Shown in pieces: positions 1 through 7,976 of a DNA stretch of 37,607 nucleotides (the stretch's first letter is position 1; every line of letters starts with the position of its first letter). The DNA is taken from the NCBI GenBank assembly GCA_020431915.1, contig JAGQHJ010000017.1:1-37607 (forward strand), read 5' to 3'. Both the position numbers and the translations under genes were made by a program. This stretch comes from Cyanobacteria bacterium HKST-UBA04 (lineage in GTDB: Bacteria > Cyanobacteriota > Vampirovibrionia > Vampirovibrionales > JAGQHJ01). The notes under the pieces are model-generated. The model was not told the DNA's origin and ran no database searches. It worked only from the letters and a program-made list of their open reading frames with translations.

Positions 1-499
1 CGGGTGTTCCCGTGCCGTCTGTCTGGGATAATGGGGTTAGCGCCAGCCGACTGGCCGATTCGGCCTGCCAGGCCTTGAGCTTGTCCTTCAGTTCCAGCGT
101 GATTTTACCGGCCACCTTGGGCCCCACGCCTTTGACCTGGGTTAATTGTGCGGTGTTGCCGGCCACAATGGCGGTAACCACTTCGCGCCAGCCCAGCTGG
201 GCCAGGATGGCCACGGCCATTTTTAGGCCCACCCCCGAGGCCGACTGCAGCAGGTCAAACAGTTCGCGTTCGGCCACGTTTAAAAACCCCACCAGTTGCA
301 TGGCGTCCTCCCGCACGATGAGCGAGGTGTGCAACACCGTTTCGGCAGTCCCTTTATTTAGGGCCTCTTCAAGGGTCAGCGCGGTTTGGGGCGTGGTCAG
401 CACGTAGTAGCCGACCCCCATTACATCAATGACGACACTGGCCAGGGTGTCGCTGGTAATTTGCTGGCCGACGATTTGCCCTCTTAACTGACGTATCAT
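1..499 (-). CDS. ruvA: Holliday junction branch migration protein RuvA (C-terminus outside window)
   Basis: RuvA binds the four-way Holliday junction as a tetramer and loads the RuvB motor. The 166 codons visible begin MIRQLRGQIVGQ, the usual RuvA start, followed by an OB-fold (about residues 1-64, with the typical VVIDVMGVGYYV strand). A helix-hairpin-helix domain follows with two hairpin motifs, SGVGLKMAVAIL and KGVGPKVAGKI, then the family-typical ITLELKDKL. The family is usually near 200 residues, so the missing part is the C-terminal domain III that contacts RuvB. The ATG at 497-499 is the only sensible start. The gene is divergent from nusB, and the 346-bp gap holds possible control elements. 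I am confident of the family; the frame is read directly from the complement strand. Confidence 0.95.
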   Translation of the reverse strand, partial: MIRQLRGQIVGQQITSDTLASVVIDVMGVGYYVLTTPQTALTLEEALNKGTAETVLHTSLIVREDAMQLVGFLNVAERELFDLLQSASGVGLKMAVAILAQLGWREVVTAIVAGNTAQLTQVKGVGPKVAGKITLELKDKLKAWQAESASRLALTPLSQTDGTGTP

Positions 500-845
500 A
501 GGTTTGGCGTGTCTATCCTTCTTTGGGGCAGGGAGCCCTGTGTGTTCTGTACGCTTTGTGCGTGCATGGAGTATTGTAACACCGCCAAGGCCGGCTGCCA
601 TTGAGCGCGGCCATTAATATAAGGTATAGAGGCTGTACGTGTTTTTTGTTTCTTTACGTGCTGCTCAGTTGTCTTTCAGTCGTCTTTATAGTCGTCGTTA
701 AGCCGTCTTTAAGCTGCCCTTAAGTTGCTAAAGTGCTTACAAGCCGGGCGTTTCATCTGTGCTTGTGTTACCATAGGGCACCGCTTCTGTGCTGTAACCA
801 GACACGGAGCGTCCCCCCGTTTCTCTGTCTCTGGAAGGACCTGCT
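500..845. other. ruvA-nusB divergent intergenic region
   Basis: 346 bp without a gene. It holds a block of 11-bp direct repeats (669-733, listed separately) and AT-rich -10-like words on the minus strand toward ruvA (TATACC at 623-628, TATATT at 616-621). No convincing -35 accompanies them. Toward nusB I see no clear sigma-70 promoter. The nusB ribosome binding site GGAAGGA lies at about 833-839. Confidence 0.5.
669..733 (-). promoter_or_regulatory. Five to six 11-bp direct repeats, Pho-box-like
   Basis: Read on the minus strand, this block is a head-to-tail series at 11-bp spacing: CTTAAGGGCAG (714-724), CTTAAAGACGG (703-713), CTTAACGACGA (692-702), CTATAAAGACGA (680-691, 12 bp) and CTGAAAGACAA (669-679). 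A degenerate partial unit lies at 725-733. Direct repeats one helical turn apart are the classic binding site of OmpR/PhoB-family response regulators. The cyanobacterial SphR/PhoB box is CTTAACCT plus 3 bp, also 11 bp. The repeat structure is seen directly; the regulator assignment is inference. Orientation fits control of ruvA better than nusB. Confidence 0.5.
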
Positions 846-1601
846 GTGAAAGCCCGATCTGTTGCCCGCCAGTTGGCGTTTTTTATGCTTTACCAAGCCG
901 CTGCCGATTCGTCGACAACGGTGCCGACCTGGTCTGCCGAGGATCTTGACACGCGTATTGTCGAGACGGTTCGTGCCCTGAGCGACATGGCCAAGGAGCA
1001 GATGGACACGGCCGGCTCCCTGGTGGCCAGTTTGCTCAATACCCTTGAGGATCATGAGCTGGGCCATCCCGATAATGCCGATGTGCCCTTCGACGAGATG
1101 ACAAAACCCGTGCCCATTCCCACCACCGAAACCTTCAAGGCCACCTTGCACCAGTTGCTGGCGGCTGTCGAAAACGTGTACGAGGCCCTCGATTTGCCTG
1201 AAATCAAGGCCCTGGGGCTGCGCGAAGATGTGAACAACTACACGCGCATGCTGCTTAAAAGCGTGAACCAGAACCACCAGACCATTGATACATTGATTGA
1301 CACGGCCTGTACGGACTGGAAGCTGGAACGGCTCAACAAGCCCGACGCTACCCTGTTACGGTTGGCCACGGCCGAGATGATGGCGACCCGGCACCGGGTG
1401 GATACGGCCACGGTGGTGGATGAAACCCTGGAGCTGGCCAAGCGTTTCTGCGACGACGACAGTGTTCGATTTGTGCATGGGGTGCTGGGCCAAATTGTGC
1501 AACTGATGGCCGAGGGCGGAGGTGCCCAGCCTGCTGCTACCCAGTCTGCTGTCGCTTCGGCGACCCCGCCGCCGCCGCCTGTTACCACAACCCCTGATTA
1601 G
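846..1601 (+). CDS. nusB: Transcription antitermination factor NusB with internal insertion
   Basis: NusB binds boxA RNA with NusE (S10) and supports antitermination of rRNA operons. The N-terminus KARSVARQLAFFMLYQ matches the family's first helix. The C-terminal part, LLRLATAEMMATRHRVDTATVVDETLELAKRFCDDDSVRFVHGVLGQI, is the diagnostic NusB block with its ELAK-F and FV-G-L residues (residue runs given here only as landmarks about 175-223). At 251 residues it is far longer than the usual 130-160. The extra length is an insertion of roughly 70 residues after the first helices plus a Pro/Ala-rich tail, and cyanobacterial NusB is also extended. The start is GTG with GGAAGGA 6-7 bp upstream. ftsY begins 17 bp after the stop, so they are probably co-transcribed. 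Confidence 0.93.
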   Translation: MKARSVARQLAFFMLYQAAADSSTTVPTWSAEDLDTRIVETVRALSDMAKEQMDTAGSLVASLLNTLEDHELGHPDNADVPFDEMTKPVPIPTTETFKATLHQLLAAVENVYEALDLPEIKALGLREDVNNYTRMLLKSVNQNHQTIDTLIDTACTDWKLERLNKPDATLLRLATAEMMATRHRVDTATVVDETLELAKRFCDDDSVRFVHGVLGQIVQLMAEGGGAQPAATQSAVASATPPPPPVTTTPD

Positions 1602-1618
1602 GATTCGGTTTATCGGCT

Positions 1619-2689
1619 ATGTTTAAACTCTTTAACCGTTCCGACAGCCCTTCCCCTTCTTCGGCCCCTTCGGCCACGCCAGCCCAGGCGTGTGAGAAAC
1701 CCAATTCGGAAACACTGGCCGACCCTTCTGCAGGGGACTCTTCAGGGGTTAAGGGCGCGTTTTCTGGCCTTCGGGCCGCCCTGCGTCAAACTCGAAACGG
1801 TTTGCTGGGGCAGCTTAAGACGCTTACGGCGGATGCATCCGACAAGCCTTTGGATGCCGAGGCCTTGGAAGCCTTCGAGGAGGCGTTGATTCGGGCCGAT
1901 TTCGGGGTGGATTTGGCGGTGGCTCTGGCTGAACAAGCCCGCCAGAAAGGCCTGAGCGCCCGGCAGCTTAAACCGTTTTTGCGCGAGGAGCTGATGCGTG
2001 TGCTCGGGGCCGTGTCGCAAAGCAGCCGGTTTAACGAACTGAGCTATGGTGATGACCGGCTCAATATTTACTTTGTGGTGGGGGTCAACGGGGCCGGTAA
2101 AACCACGCTGATTGGCAAGCTGGCCCACCGGTTCGTGGGTCATGGCAAGCGCGTGATTATTGCCGCCGGTGACACGTTCCGGGCTGCTGCAGAGGAGCAG
2201 TTGGGGGTGTGGGCTCAGCGGGCCGGGGCCGAGCTGGTTCAAACCCAAACCAACGATGCGGCGGCTGTTGTCTATGACGCGTTGCGCCTGGCCCAGGACG
2301 GAGGGGACGTGGCTGGCAGCGTGGTGATTATCGATACGGCAGGCCGCCTGCAGAACAAGTTTAATCTGATGGAAGAGCTGGGCAAGATGAAGCGCATTAT
2401 CGACAAGGAGGCACCGGCCCGCCATGTGTACGAGGCACTGCTGGTGGTGGATGCCACGACCGGGCAAAATGCCCTGAGCCAGGCCAAGGTGTTTGCCCAG
2501 GCCGTTAACCTGACCGGCGTGGCCCTGACCAAACTGGACGGATCGGCCAAGGGCGGGATTGCCTTTCATATTGCCAAGGCCCATCAGTTGCCCGTCAAGC
2601 TTGTGGGGGTGGGCGAACAGATTGACGACCTGAAGGATTTTGATGCCGTTGCCTTTATTGACGGCCTGCTTGACGAGGAGGCATTGTAG
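1619..2689 (+). CDS. ftsY: Signal recognition particle receptor FtsY
   Basis: FtsY is the membrane-associated GTPase that receives ribosome-SRP complexes. The 356 residues comprise a short low-complexity Ser/Pro/Ala N-terminus (about 1-45) and an NG domain. The N domain spans about 50-145. The P-loop GVNGAGKTT lies at 155-163, the SRP-GTPase insertion box starts with AAGDTFRAAA, G3 is IDTAGR and G4 is TKLDGSAKGG. The acidic A domain of E. coli FtsY is lacking, as in many other bacteria. It sits 17 bp after nusB and 9 bp before ffh, so SRP and its receptor are encoded side by side. The nusB-ftsY order matches cyanobacteria, whereas ffh immediately downstream is less usual there. Confidence 0.97.
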   Translation: MFKLFNRSDSPSPSSAPSATPAQACEKPNSETLADPSAGDSSGVKGAFSGLRAALRQTRNGLLGQLKTLTADASDKPLDAEALEAFEEALIRADFGVDLAVALAEQARQKGLSARQLKPFLREELMRVLGAVSQSSRFNELSYGDDRLNIYFVVGVNGAGKTTLIGKLAHRFVGHGKRVIIAAGDTFRAAAEEQLGVWAQRAGAELVQTQTNDAAAVVYDALRLAQDGGDVAGSVVIIDTAGRLQNKFNLMEELGKMKRIIDKEAPARHVYEALLVVDATTGQNALSQAKVFAQAVNLTGVALTKLDGSAKGGIAFHIAKAHQLPVKLVGVGEQIDDLKDFDAVAFIDGLLDEEAL

Positions 2690-2698
2690 ACCCCGGCC

Positions 2699-4216
2699 AT
2701 GCTTGAGACCCTTTCCGACCGCCTGCAGCAGACCCTTCGTTTTGGGACCGGCAAGACCCTGACGCTGGAAAACATGGACGATGCCCTGAAGGACGTGCGC
2801 CGTGCATTGCTCGAAGCCGACGTGAGCCTGCGGGTCGTCAAGGAATTTATTGGGCGGGTTCGCGAAAAAGCCGAAGGCGAGGCCGTGCTGAAAAGCGTGA
2901 ACCCCGGCCAGCAACTGGTCAAGGTGGTGCACGACGAGCTGGTGCATCTGCTCGGCGAAACCTACGCCCCGCTGAATCTTGACGAAGGATCCCCCAATAT
3001 CATCATGATGTTTGGCTTGCAGGGATCGGGTAAAACCACGACCAGTGGCAAGCTGGCCCGTCGCCTGCGCAAGGCCGGGCATAACCCGTTGATGATTGCT
3101 GCCGACGTGTACCGGCCGGCGGCTGTCGATCAGCTGGTGGCCCTGGGCAAGCAGTTGGGCATCGACACGTTTTCCATTGCCGGATCGACCGATGTACAGC
3201 AGATTGCCCGGCAAGGCTTGGACAAAGCCAAAGCCGAGGGGTTCAGCCATGTCATTATCGACACGGCGGGTCGCCTGCAGGTAGACACCGACATGATGGC
3301 CGAGCTGCTGCTGCTTGAGCGCAGTTTCAAGCCCCACGAAAAACTGCTGGTGATTGACGCGATGACCGGCCAGGAAGCCATTCACGTGGCCGAAGCCTTT
3401 AATACGCAGTTGTCGGTAACGGGCATGGTCCTGACCAAACTGGATGGCGATGCCCGAGGCGGAGCGGCCCTGAGTGTGGTCAGCGTGACGGGCAAGCCCA
3501 TTAAGCTGGTGGGCCTGAGCGAAAAAATGGACGGTCTGCAGGATTTCCACCCGGACCGGTTGGCCGGCCGTATTTTAGGAATGGGCGATGTGGTGTCGCT
3601 GGTTGAAAAGGCCCAGAGCGCCATTGACGAGGATGAAGCCAAGGCCATCGAGGCCAAGATGCGCAAGAACGAATTCAGCCTGGAAGACTTCATGAAGATG
3701 CAGCGCATGCTCAAGAAGCTGGGGTCACTGGATCAAATCCTGGGGATGCTGCCCATTCCCGGCCTGACCAAGGAGATGCGCGAAATGGTGGCCCATGGCG
3801 GCGAAGGCCAGTTGAAACGCATTGAAGCGATGATTAACAGTATGACGCCCGAAGAGCGGCGCCAACCGGATCTCATTAAGAAGAGCCGGGCCCAGCGCAT
3901 TGCCCGGGGTAGTGGCACCAAGCCGGAAGACGTAACCCAGTTCTTGCAGATGTTCGAGATGATGCGCGCCATGATGGGGGGGCTAACCCGGGCCTCGGAC
4001 CAGGCCAAATCGGGTGACCAGGCCGGGGCCGAGGCGAGCATGAACAAGACCATGCACTCGGCCATGGGCCAGTTGATGGGCAAAAAGGGCAAGAAAGGGA
4101 AAAAGAACAAGATGAAAGGCTTCCCCGGTATGCCTGGAATGCCCGGTATGCCTGGAATGCCAGGCTTTCCCTCGTTGCCGGGTGGCGGCAAGGGCGGGGG
4201 CTTTCCGTTTAAATAG
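2699..4216 (+). CDS. ffh: Signal recognition particle protein Ffh with Gly/Met/Pro tail
   Basis: Ffh is the SRP54 GTPase that binds 4.5S/SRP RNA and nascent signal sequences. The N domain begins MLETLSDRLQ. The P-loop GLQGSGKTT is at about 106-114, followed by DVYRPAA, DTAGR and TKLDGDARGG. The M domain carries GSLDQILGMLPIPG and the RNA-binding helix ending with KSRAQRIARGSG. At 505 residues it is longer than the usual 450. The extension is a Lys-rich stretch (GKKGKKGKKNK) followed by repeated GMP units and a glycine-rich end. The start lies 9 bp after ftsY; a GAGGAGG sits inside the ftsY 3' end, about 17 bp upstream. The methionine-rich tail could add to the hydrophobic signal-binding surface or be disordered (inference). 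Confidence 0.97.
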   Translation: MLETLSDRLQQTLRFGTGKTLTLENMDDALKDVRRALLEADVSLRVVKEFIGRVREKAEGEAVLKSVNPGQQLVKVVHDELVHLLGETYAPLNLDEGSPNIIMMFGLQGSGKTTTSGKLARRLRKAGHNPLMIAADVYRPAAVDQLVALGKQLGIDTFSIAGSTDVQQIARQGLDKAKAEGFSHVIIDTAGRLQVDTDMMAELLLLERSFKPHEKLLVIDAMTGQEAIHVAEAFNTQLSVTGMVLTKLDGDARGGAALSVVSVTGKPIKLVGLSEKMDGLQDFHPDRLAGRILGMGDVVSLVEKAQSAIDEDEAKAIEAKMRKNEFSLEDFMKMQRMLKKLGSLDQILGMLPIPGLTKEMREMVAHGGEGQLKRIEAMINSMTPEERRQPDLIKKSRAQRIARGSGTKPEDVTQFLQMFEMMRAMMGGLTRASDQAKSGDQAGAEASMNKTMHSAMGQLMGKKGKKGKKNKMKGFPGMPGMPGMPGMPGFPSLPGGGKGGGFPFK

Positions 4217-4309
4217 TGTTGCCCGGTTCCGTGGTGTGCCTTGGCGCAGCAGGACACACGTACGCCTTACAAGGTGTGCAAGGTGTATAAGGTGGGCGGC
4301 TCTCTGGGG

Positions 4310-5020
4310 TTAAACGGTCGGGGGGCCAGAAGCGGTCTGGGTGGGTGAATCCGTTTCGGGGAACAGGGACTGCTGCCGGTCGGCCCGTCCCCGGGGTAGT
4401 TCGGGCAGGGCGTCAATGGTGGTGACGGTGTCGGGGTCAAGGGCACTGACATAGGCGGCAGCGGTTTCGGCCACCAGGTATCGTGCGGTTCGATAGTCGG
4501 CATCGCTGATCCGTGGCCGAACCGTGCCCCGGCCCAGTATGCGGGCCAGGCTGACGGCAGCCCGCTGAACCTGGTCGGCCCGGCTGCCCAACTGGTGGAT
4601 GGATCGAGGGGGTTCGTAACCGGCGGGTTTGGATGAGCCGGGAGGGGGTGGCGGCATAAACCCGCTAAAGATGTAGGCGATTAACCGACGCATGGGGACG
4701 ACATCGTCGCCGGTAAACATCAGGATGCGGTTCCGGCTTTCGGCCGGGCTGTTGGGGAAGGCGTCCACCACGGTCACCACTTGGCCGTCGGGTGATACCT
4801 TGAAGCCCAGTTGCCGGTTTTCGTCGCTGCGCTGAAAGCAGTCGTACAGCGACCGGTTTTCCAGAGCCGGGTCGGGTTGTGCAAGGACGCGGGTCAGTCG
4901 CCGGGAAAACCGGTGGTGCTGGTCTCCCCACTTGAAAAAATCCTGCGGAAGCTGCTGGCTATAAACGGTTGGTCCCAACACATACACCCGGCCAAATCGG
5001 GCCGTTGGACAAACAGGCAT
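4310..5020 (-). CDS. Uncharacterised protein, 236 aa
   Basis: I do not recognise this protein. It has no signal peptide, no transmembrane segment and no catalytic motif I can name. It contains a Pro-rich loop (MPPPPPGSSKP at about 137-147), an Arg-rich helical part and an acidic/polar C-terminus. Reality as a gene is supported by an uninterrupted 236-codon frame and a good minus-strand promoter 41 bp upstream (TTGACA 17 bp TGTTAT, 5061-5089). It ends 94 bp from the convergent ffh stop. A short TGGTGGG upstream of the ATG is the only ribosome-site candidate. It does not look like the missing SdhC/SdhD anchor of the neighbouring dehydrogenase because it lacks membrane helices. Confidence 0.6.
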   Translation of the reverse strand: MPVCPTARFGRVYVLGPTVYSQQLPQDFFKWGDQHHRFSRRLTRVLAQPDPALENRSLYDCFQRSDENRQLGFKVSPDGQVVTVVDAFPNSPAESRNRILMFTGDDVVPMRRLIAYIFSGFMPPPPPGSSKPAGYEPPRSIHQLGSRADQVQRAAVSLARILGRGTVRPRISDADYRTARYLVAETAAAYVSALDPDTVTTIDALPELPRGRADRQQSLFPETDSPTQTASGPPTV

Positions 5021-5060
5021 GATAAAAACCCACCAAAACAGTCGTTGTATTATTACATAA

Positions 5061-5089
5061 ATAACACATAAACCGTTTCAGGCTGTCAA
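5061..5089 (-). promoter_or_regulatory. Sigma-70-type promoter for the 236-aa gene
   Basis: On the minus strand TTGACA (5084-5089) is followed by a 17-bp spacer and TGTTAT (5061-5066), a near-consensus arrangement. The downstream ATG at 5020 gives a leader of about 35 nt. This suggests that the gene at 4310-5020 is transcribed separately from sdhAB. Confidence 0.6.
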
Positions 5090-5140
5090 CCACCCCACGG
5101 CACAGATACCTTGGTGGATGGGGGCAAGAATGCGCGTTGG

Positions 5141-5902
5141 TTATTTGCGCCCGGTCAAGGTGCCCAACAGCATGGCAATCGGGTCGTAAAAACGGTCAAT
5201 CACCCGTTCCTTGAGGGGAATGATGGCGTTGTCGGTAATCTTGATTTCTTCGGGACAGACCTCGGTACAGCATTTGGTAATGTTGCAGTAGCCTACGTTG
5301 GCTTCGTCCTTAACGAAGCGCATCCGGTCTTCGCCGTCCATCGGGTGCATTTCCAGCCCGGCCAAACGAATCATGAACCGGGGGCCCGCAAACAGGGCCT
5401 CGCGGTGAGTCAGGTCCTTCTTGTCATGGTTGCGCAATACGTGGCAGGCGTTCTGGCACATAAAGCACTCAATGCACTTGCGAAACTCGCGGGCCCGCTC
5501 GATGTCTTCCTGCATCACCACCCATTCGTCGGTGTTCTCGTTGGTGGGCTTGAACGGTTTGATGAGCTTGTTGATCTCGTAGTTCCAACCGACGTCGGTG
5601 ACCAGATCCTTGAGTTGTGGGAAGGTTTTCATCGGGCGCACTTCGACGGGTTTGGTCAGGTCCAGATCATCGAGGCGGGTTTTGCACATCAGGGCCGGTT
5701 TGCCGTTTACCTCGGCCGAACAGCTGCCGCACTTGGCCGCCTTGCAATTCCACCGAACGGCCAGATCGGGCGCCTGGGTGGCCTGAATCTGGTGGATGGC
5801 ATCAAGCACCACCATGCCGGCACCGACATCGACGGTGTAGTCCACCATGGTTTGCTCACCTTCGGCCTGGCCGCGTTGAACAATGAAATGGGCTTGGGTC
5901 AT
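5141..5902 (-). CDS. sdhB: Succinate dehydrogenase iron-sulfur subunit (actinobacterial Sdh1-like)
   Basis: SdhB passes electrons from the flavin of SdhA to the membrane quinone site through three clusters. All ligands are visible: C53, C58, C61 and C73 for [2Fe-2S]; C143, C146, C149 with C153 and C206, C212, C216 for the [4Fe-4S] and [3Fe-4S] centres (CIECFMCQNAC and CNITKCCTEVC). Segments such as VRWNCKAAKCGSCSAEVNG, VTDVGWNYE, FAGPRFMIRLAGLEMHP and EIKITDNAIIPLKERV resemble the mycobacterial/actinobacterial Sdh1 type rather than the E. coli type. The start is 6 bp after the sdhA stop, so the two are an operon. No membrane anchor gene follows; the next minus-strand gene is unrelated and has its own promoter. 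Confidence 0.95.
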   Translation of the reverse strand: MTQAHFIVQRGQAEGEQTMVDYTVDVGAGMVVLDAIHQIQATQAPDLAVRWNCKAAKCGSCSAEVNGKPALMCKTRLDDLDLTKPVEVRPMKTFPQLKDLVTDVGWNYEINKLIKPFKPTNENTDEWVVMQEDIERAREFRKCIECFMCQNACHVLRNHDKKDLTHREALFAGPRFMIRLAGLEMHPMDGEDRMRFVKDEANVGYCNITKCCTEVCPEEIKITDNAIIPLKERVIDRFYDPIAMLLGTLTGRK

Positions 5903-5908
5903 AGCGGG

Positions 5909-7651
5909 TTATTTCTTCTCTGCTTCAAACAACTGCTTCAGCTCGTCGGGCATTTGCGGCAGGGGCTGGGTGCCCACTTCCATCGTACCATCCTTTGCCT
6001 TTTTGACGATGGAGTTGACCGTCGACCAGTAGTCGTCGTAGCCTTCGTGATCCAGGCGCGTATGGCCACCACGGCTTTCCTCGCGTTGCAGGGCGCAACG
6101 GGCCACCCCTTCCGAAACGGTAATCAGGTTGTGCAAATCGCGGGCCAGGTGCCATCCCGGGTTGAACACCCGCGACCCCTCGACCTTGACGTTGGCTGCC
6201 CGTGCCTTGAGGGTTTTCAGTTCCTCGATGGCGGTTTTCAAACCGTCGGCTTCCCTCACAATACCCACGCCGCTTTCCATGGTCTTGTTTAAGTCCTTGT
6301 GGATGGCATAGGGGCATTCGCCTTCGCTGCGTTGCATCGGGCCCAGCATGTCGGCTTCGGCATCGTTGATCATTTGCTCCGTCAGCTCGGAACGGGCAGG
6401 GGTGTTTTGCAGGTAATCGAGCGCACCCAGGCCTGCCCGTCGGCCAAAGACCAGCAAGTCACCCAGCGAGTTGCCGCCCAAACGGTTGGCCCCATGCAGC
6501 CCACTGGCCACTTCGCCTGCTGCAAACAGTCCCGGCACGTTGGTCATCTGGCTTTCGGCTTCCACCTTCACCCCACCCATAAAGTAGTGGCAGGTGGGGC
6601 CCACTTCCATCGGGCCCTTGGTGATGTCCACGTCGGCCAGTTCCTTGAACTGGTGGTACATGCTCGGCAGCTTCATCTTGATGTAGTCGGCGCCACGGTG
6701 CGAGATGTCGAGGAAGACCCCGCCGTTGGGGCTGCCCCGGCCGGCTTTCACTTCGCGGTAAATGGCCTTGGCCACAATGTCGCGGGTGCTCAGTTCCATG
6801 CGCTCCGGGTCCACGTTTTTCATGAACCGTTCGCCTTCGCTGTTGGTCAGCAGGCCGCCTTCACCGCGCACGGCTTCCGTAACCAAAATGCCCTGTACAC
6901 CGGGGGGCCAAACCATGCCGGTGGGATGGAACTGGATGAACTCCATGTCGAGCAGTTCGGCCCCGGCGTCATAGGCCAGAATTTGCCCGTCGCCGGTGTA
7001 TTCCCAGCTGCCGGAGGTTACCCGGAAGGCCTTGCCGATACCGCCCGTGGCCAGCACAATGGCGTGGGTTTTAAAGACGACGAACTTGCCGCTTTCGCGC
7101 CAGTAGCCAAAGGCGCCGCAAATACGGCCTTCGGCATCGGTAAACAACTTGGTGATGGTGCATTCCATGTGCACCGTCAACCCGTCGGTGTGCACCGCCT
7201 TGTCCTGCAGCGAGCGAATCAGTTCCAGGCCGGTGCGGTCGCCGACGTGGCACAGCCGCCGGTAGGTATGGCCACCAAAGGCACGCTGGCTAATCTTGCC
7301 GTCCGGGGTCCGGTCAAACACGGCGCCCCAGCGTTCCAGTTCGCGAACCCGGTCGGGGCACTCCTGGGCATGGAGTTGGGCCATGCGCCAGTTGTTTAAA
7401 AATTTGCCCCCCTTCATCGTGTCCATGAAGTGGGTGGTCCAGCCGTCCTGTGGGTCAACATTGCCCATGGCCGCCGCACAACCCCCTTCGGCCATAACCG
7501 TATGGGCCTTGCCCAGCAGTGATTTACAAACCACGCCTACCCGGCTGCCCTGGTGGGCGACTTCAATGGCGGCGCGTAACCCGGCCCCACCTGCTCCAAT
7601 AACCAGGACATCGTATTCGTAGACGTCAAAACGATCAAACGGACCGGCCAT
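5909..7651 (-). CDS. sdhA: Succinate dehydrogenase flavoprotein subunit (actinobacterial Sdh1-like)
   Basis: SdhA oxidises succinate to fumarate (or the reverse) on a covalently bound FAD. The dinucleotide motif GAGGAG is at 19-24. The covalent-FAD histidine is H50 in KSLLGKAHTVMAEGG. QFHPTG, TEAVRGEGG, the GGV substrate loop, FAAGEVASG and NRLGGNSLGDLLVFG follow. The stretch DTMKGGKFLNNWRMAQLHAQE is characteristic of the actinobacterial Sdh1 branch. I chose the ATG at 7651 (580 aa), reading MAGPFDRFDVYEYDVL with AAGG just upstream. The frame is open for 38 more codons upstream but that part does not resemble the family. A palindrome overlaps the likely promoter. Confidence 0.95.
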   Translation of the reverse strand: MAGPFDRFDVYEYDVLVIGAGGAGLRAAIEVAHQGSRVGVVCKSLLGKAHTVMAEGGCAAAMGNVDPQDGWTTHFMDTMKGGKFLNNWRMAQLHAQECPDRVRELERWGAVFDRTPDGKISQRAFGGHTYRRLCHVGDRTGLELIRSLQDKAVHTDGLTVHMECTITKLFTDAEGRICGAFGYWRESGKFVVFKTHAIVLATGGIGKAFRVTSGSWEYTGDGQILAYDAGAELLDMEFIQFHPTGMVWPPGVQGILVTEAVRGEGGLLTNSEGERFMKNVDPERMELSTRDIVAKAIYREVKAGRGSPNGGVFLDISHRGADYIKMKLPSMYHQFKELADVDITKGPMEVGPTCHYFMGGVKVEAESQMTNVPGLFAAGEVASGLHGANRLGGNSLGDLLVFGRRAGLGALDYLQNTPARSELTEQMINDAEADMLGPMQRSEGECPYAIHKDLNKTMESGVGIVREADGLKTAIEELKTLKARAANVKVEGSRVFNPGWHLARDLHNLITVSEGVARCALQREESRGGHTRLDHEGYDDYWSTVNSIVKKAKDGTMEVGTQPLPQMPDELKQLFEAEKK

Positions 7652-7744
7652 AACCTTGGTGATTCTTTCTCTTTTCAACGAGGTTGACGACAACCGGCAG
7701 CCGCTGTGTTGGCAGGGCGCTGCCCATTGTATTTGACCCCCATC

Positions 7745-7783
7745 ATAATATAGGGCTGCGGGCATGCATCTGATTATTATCAG
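7745..7783 (-). promoter_or_regulatory. Candidate sdhA promoter with overlapping palindrome
   Basis: On the minus strand an AT-rich -10 (TATTAT at 7745-7750, overlapping TATATT at 7748-7753) lies about 95 bp upstream of the sdhA start. The imperfect palindrome CTGATTATTATCAG (7770-7783) covers the -35 position. Arms CTGAT/ATCAG are exact; the central four bases are not. This is the expected place for a repressor site. It has a weak resemblance to a Fur box, which would make sense for an iron-rich enzyme, but the match is only about half. Confidence 0.35.
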
Positions 7784-7976
7784 GTGGCCTGTGGCACGGC
7801 CTTAACCGGCAGTCCAAACCGGTAGTCCGAACCGGGATTCTGGACATGGGCTAGTCCGGCTTTGGGCAAGGGTCGTGTAACAATTTTGCCCGTGGCACAC
7901 ATTTTTGCTTCTGTGCCGACTTTATTAGCCCATTGACCCGTGTTTGTCCCGTTTTGCAAGGTTGCTTTACTCTTCT

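Noticed and set aside
1742..3550. A 602-codon open frame on the minus strand opposite ftsY and ffh
   Set aside because: It runs antisense to two unmistakable GTPase genes. Its composition (His/Gln/Leu-rich) is that of a shadow frame in GC-biased coding DNA.
4267..4300. Repeated AAGGTG words after ffh as a repeat element
   Set aside because: Only three short degenerate copies with irregular spacing; not distinguishable from chance.
5111..7399. Long plus-strand open frames (393 and 366 codons) opposite sdhB and sdhA
   Set aside because: Both are antisense shadows of intact dehydrogenase genes, with no promoter, ribosome site or recognisable family.
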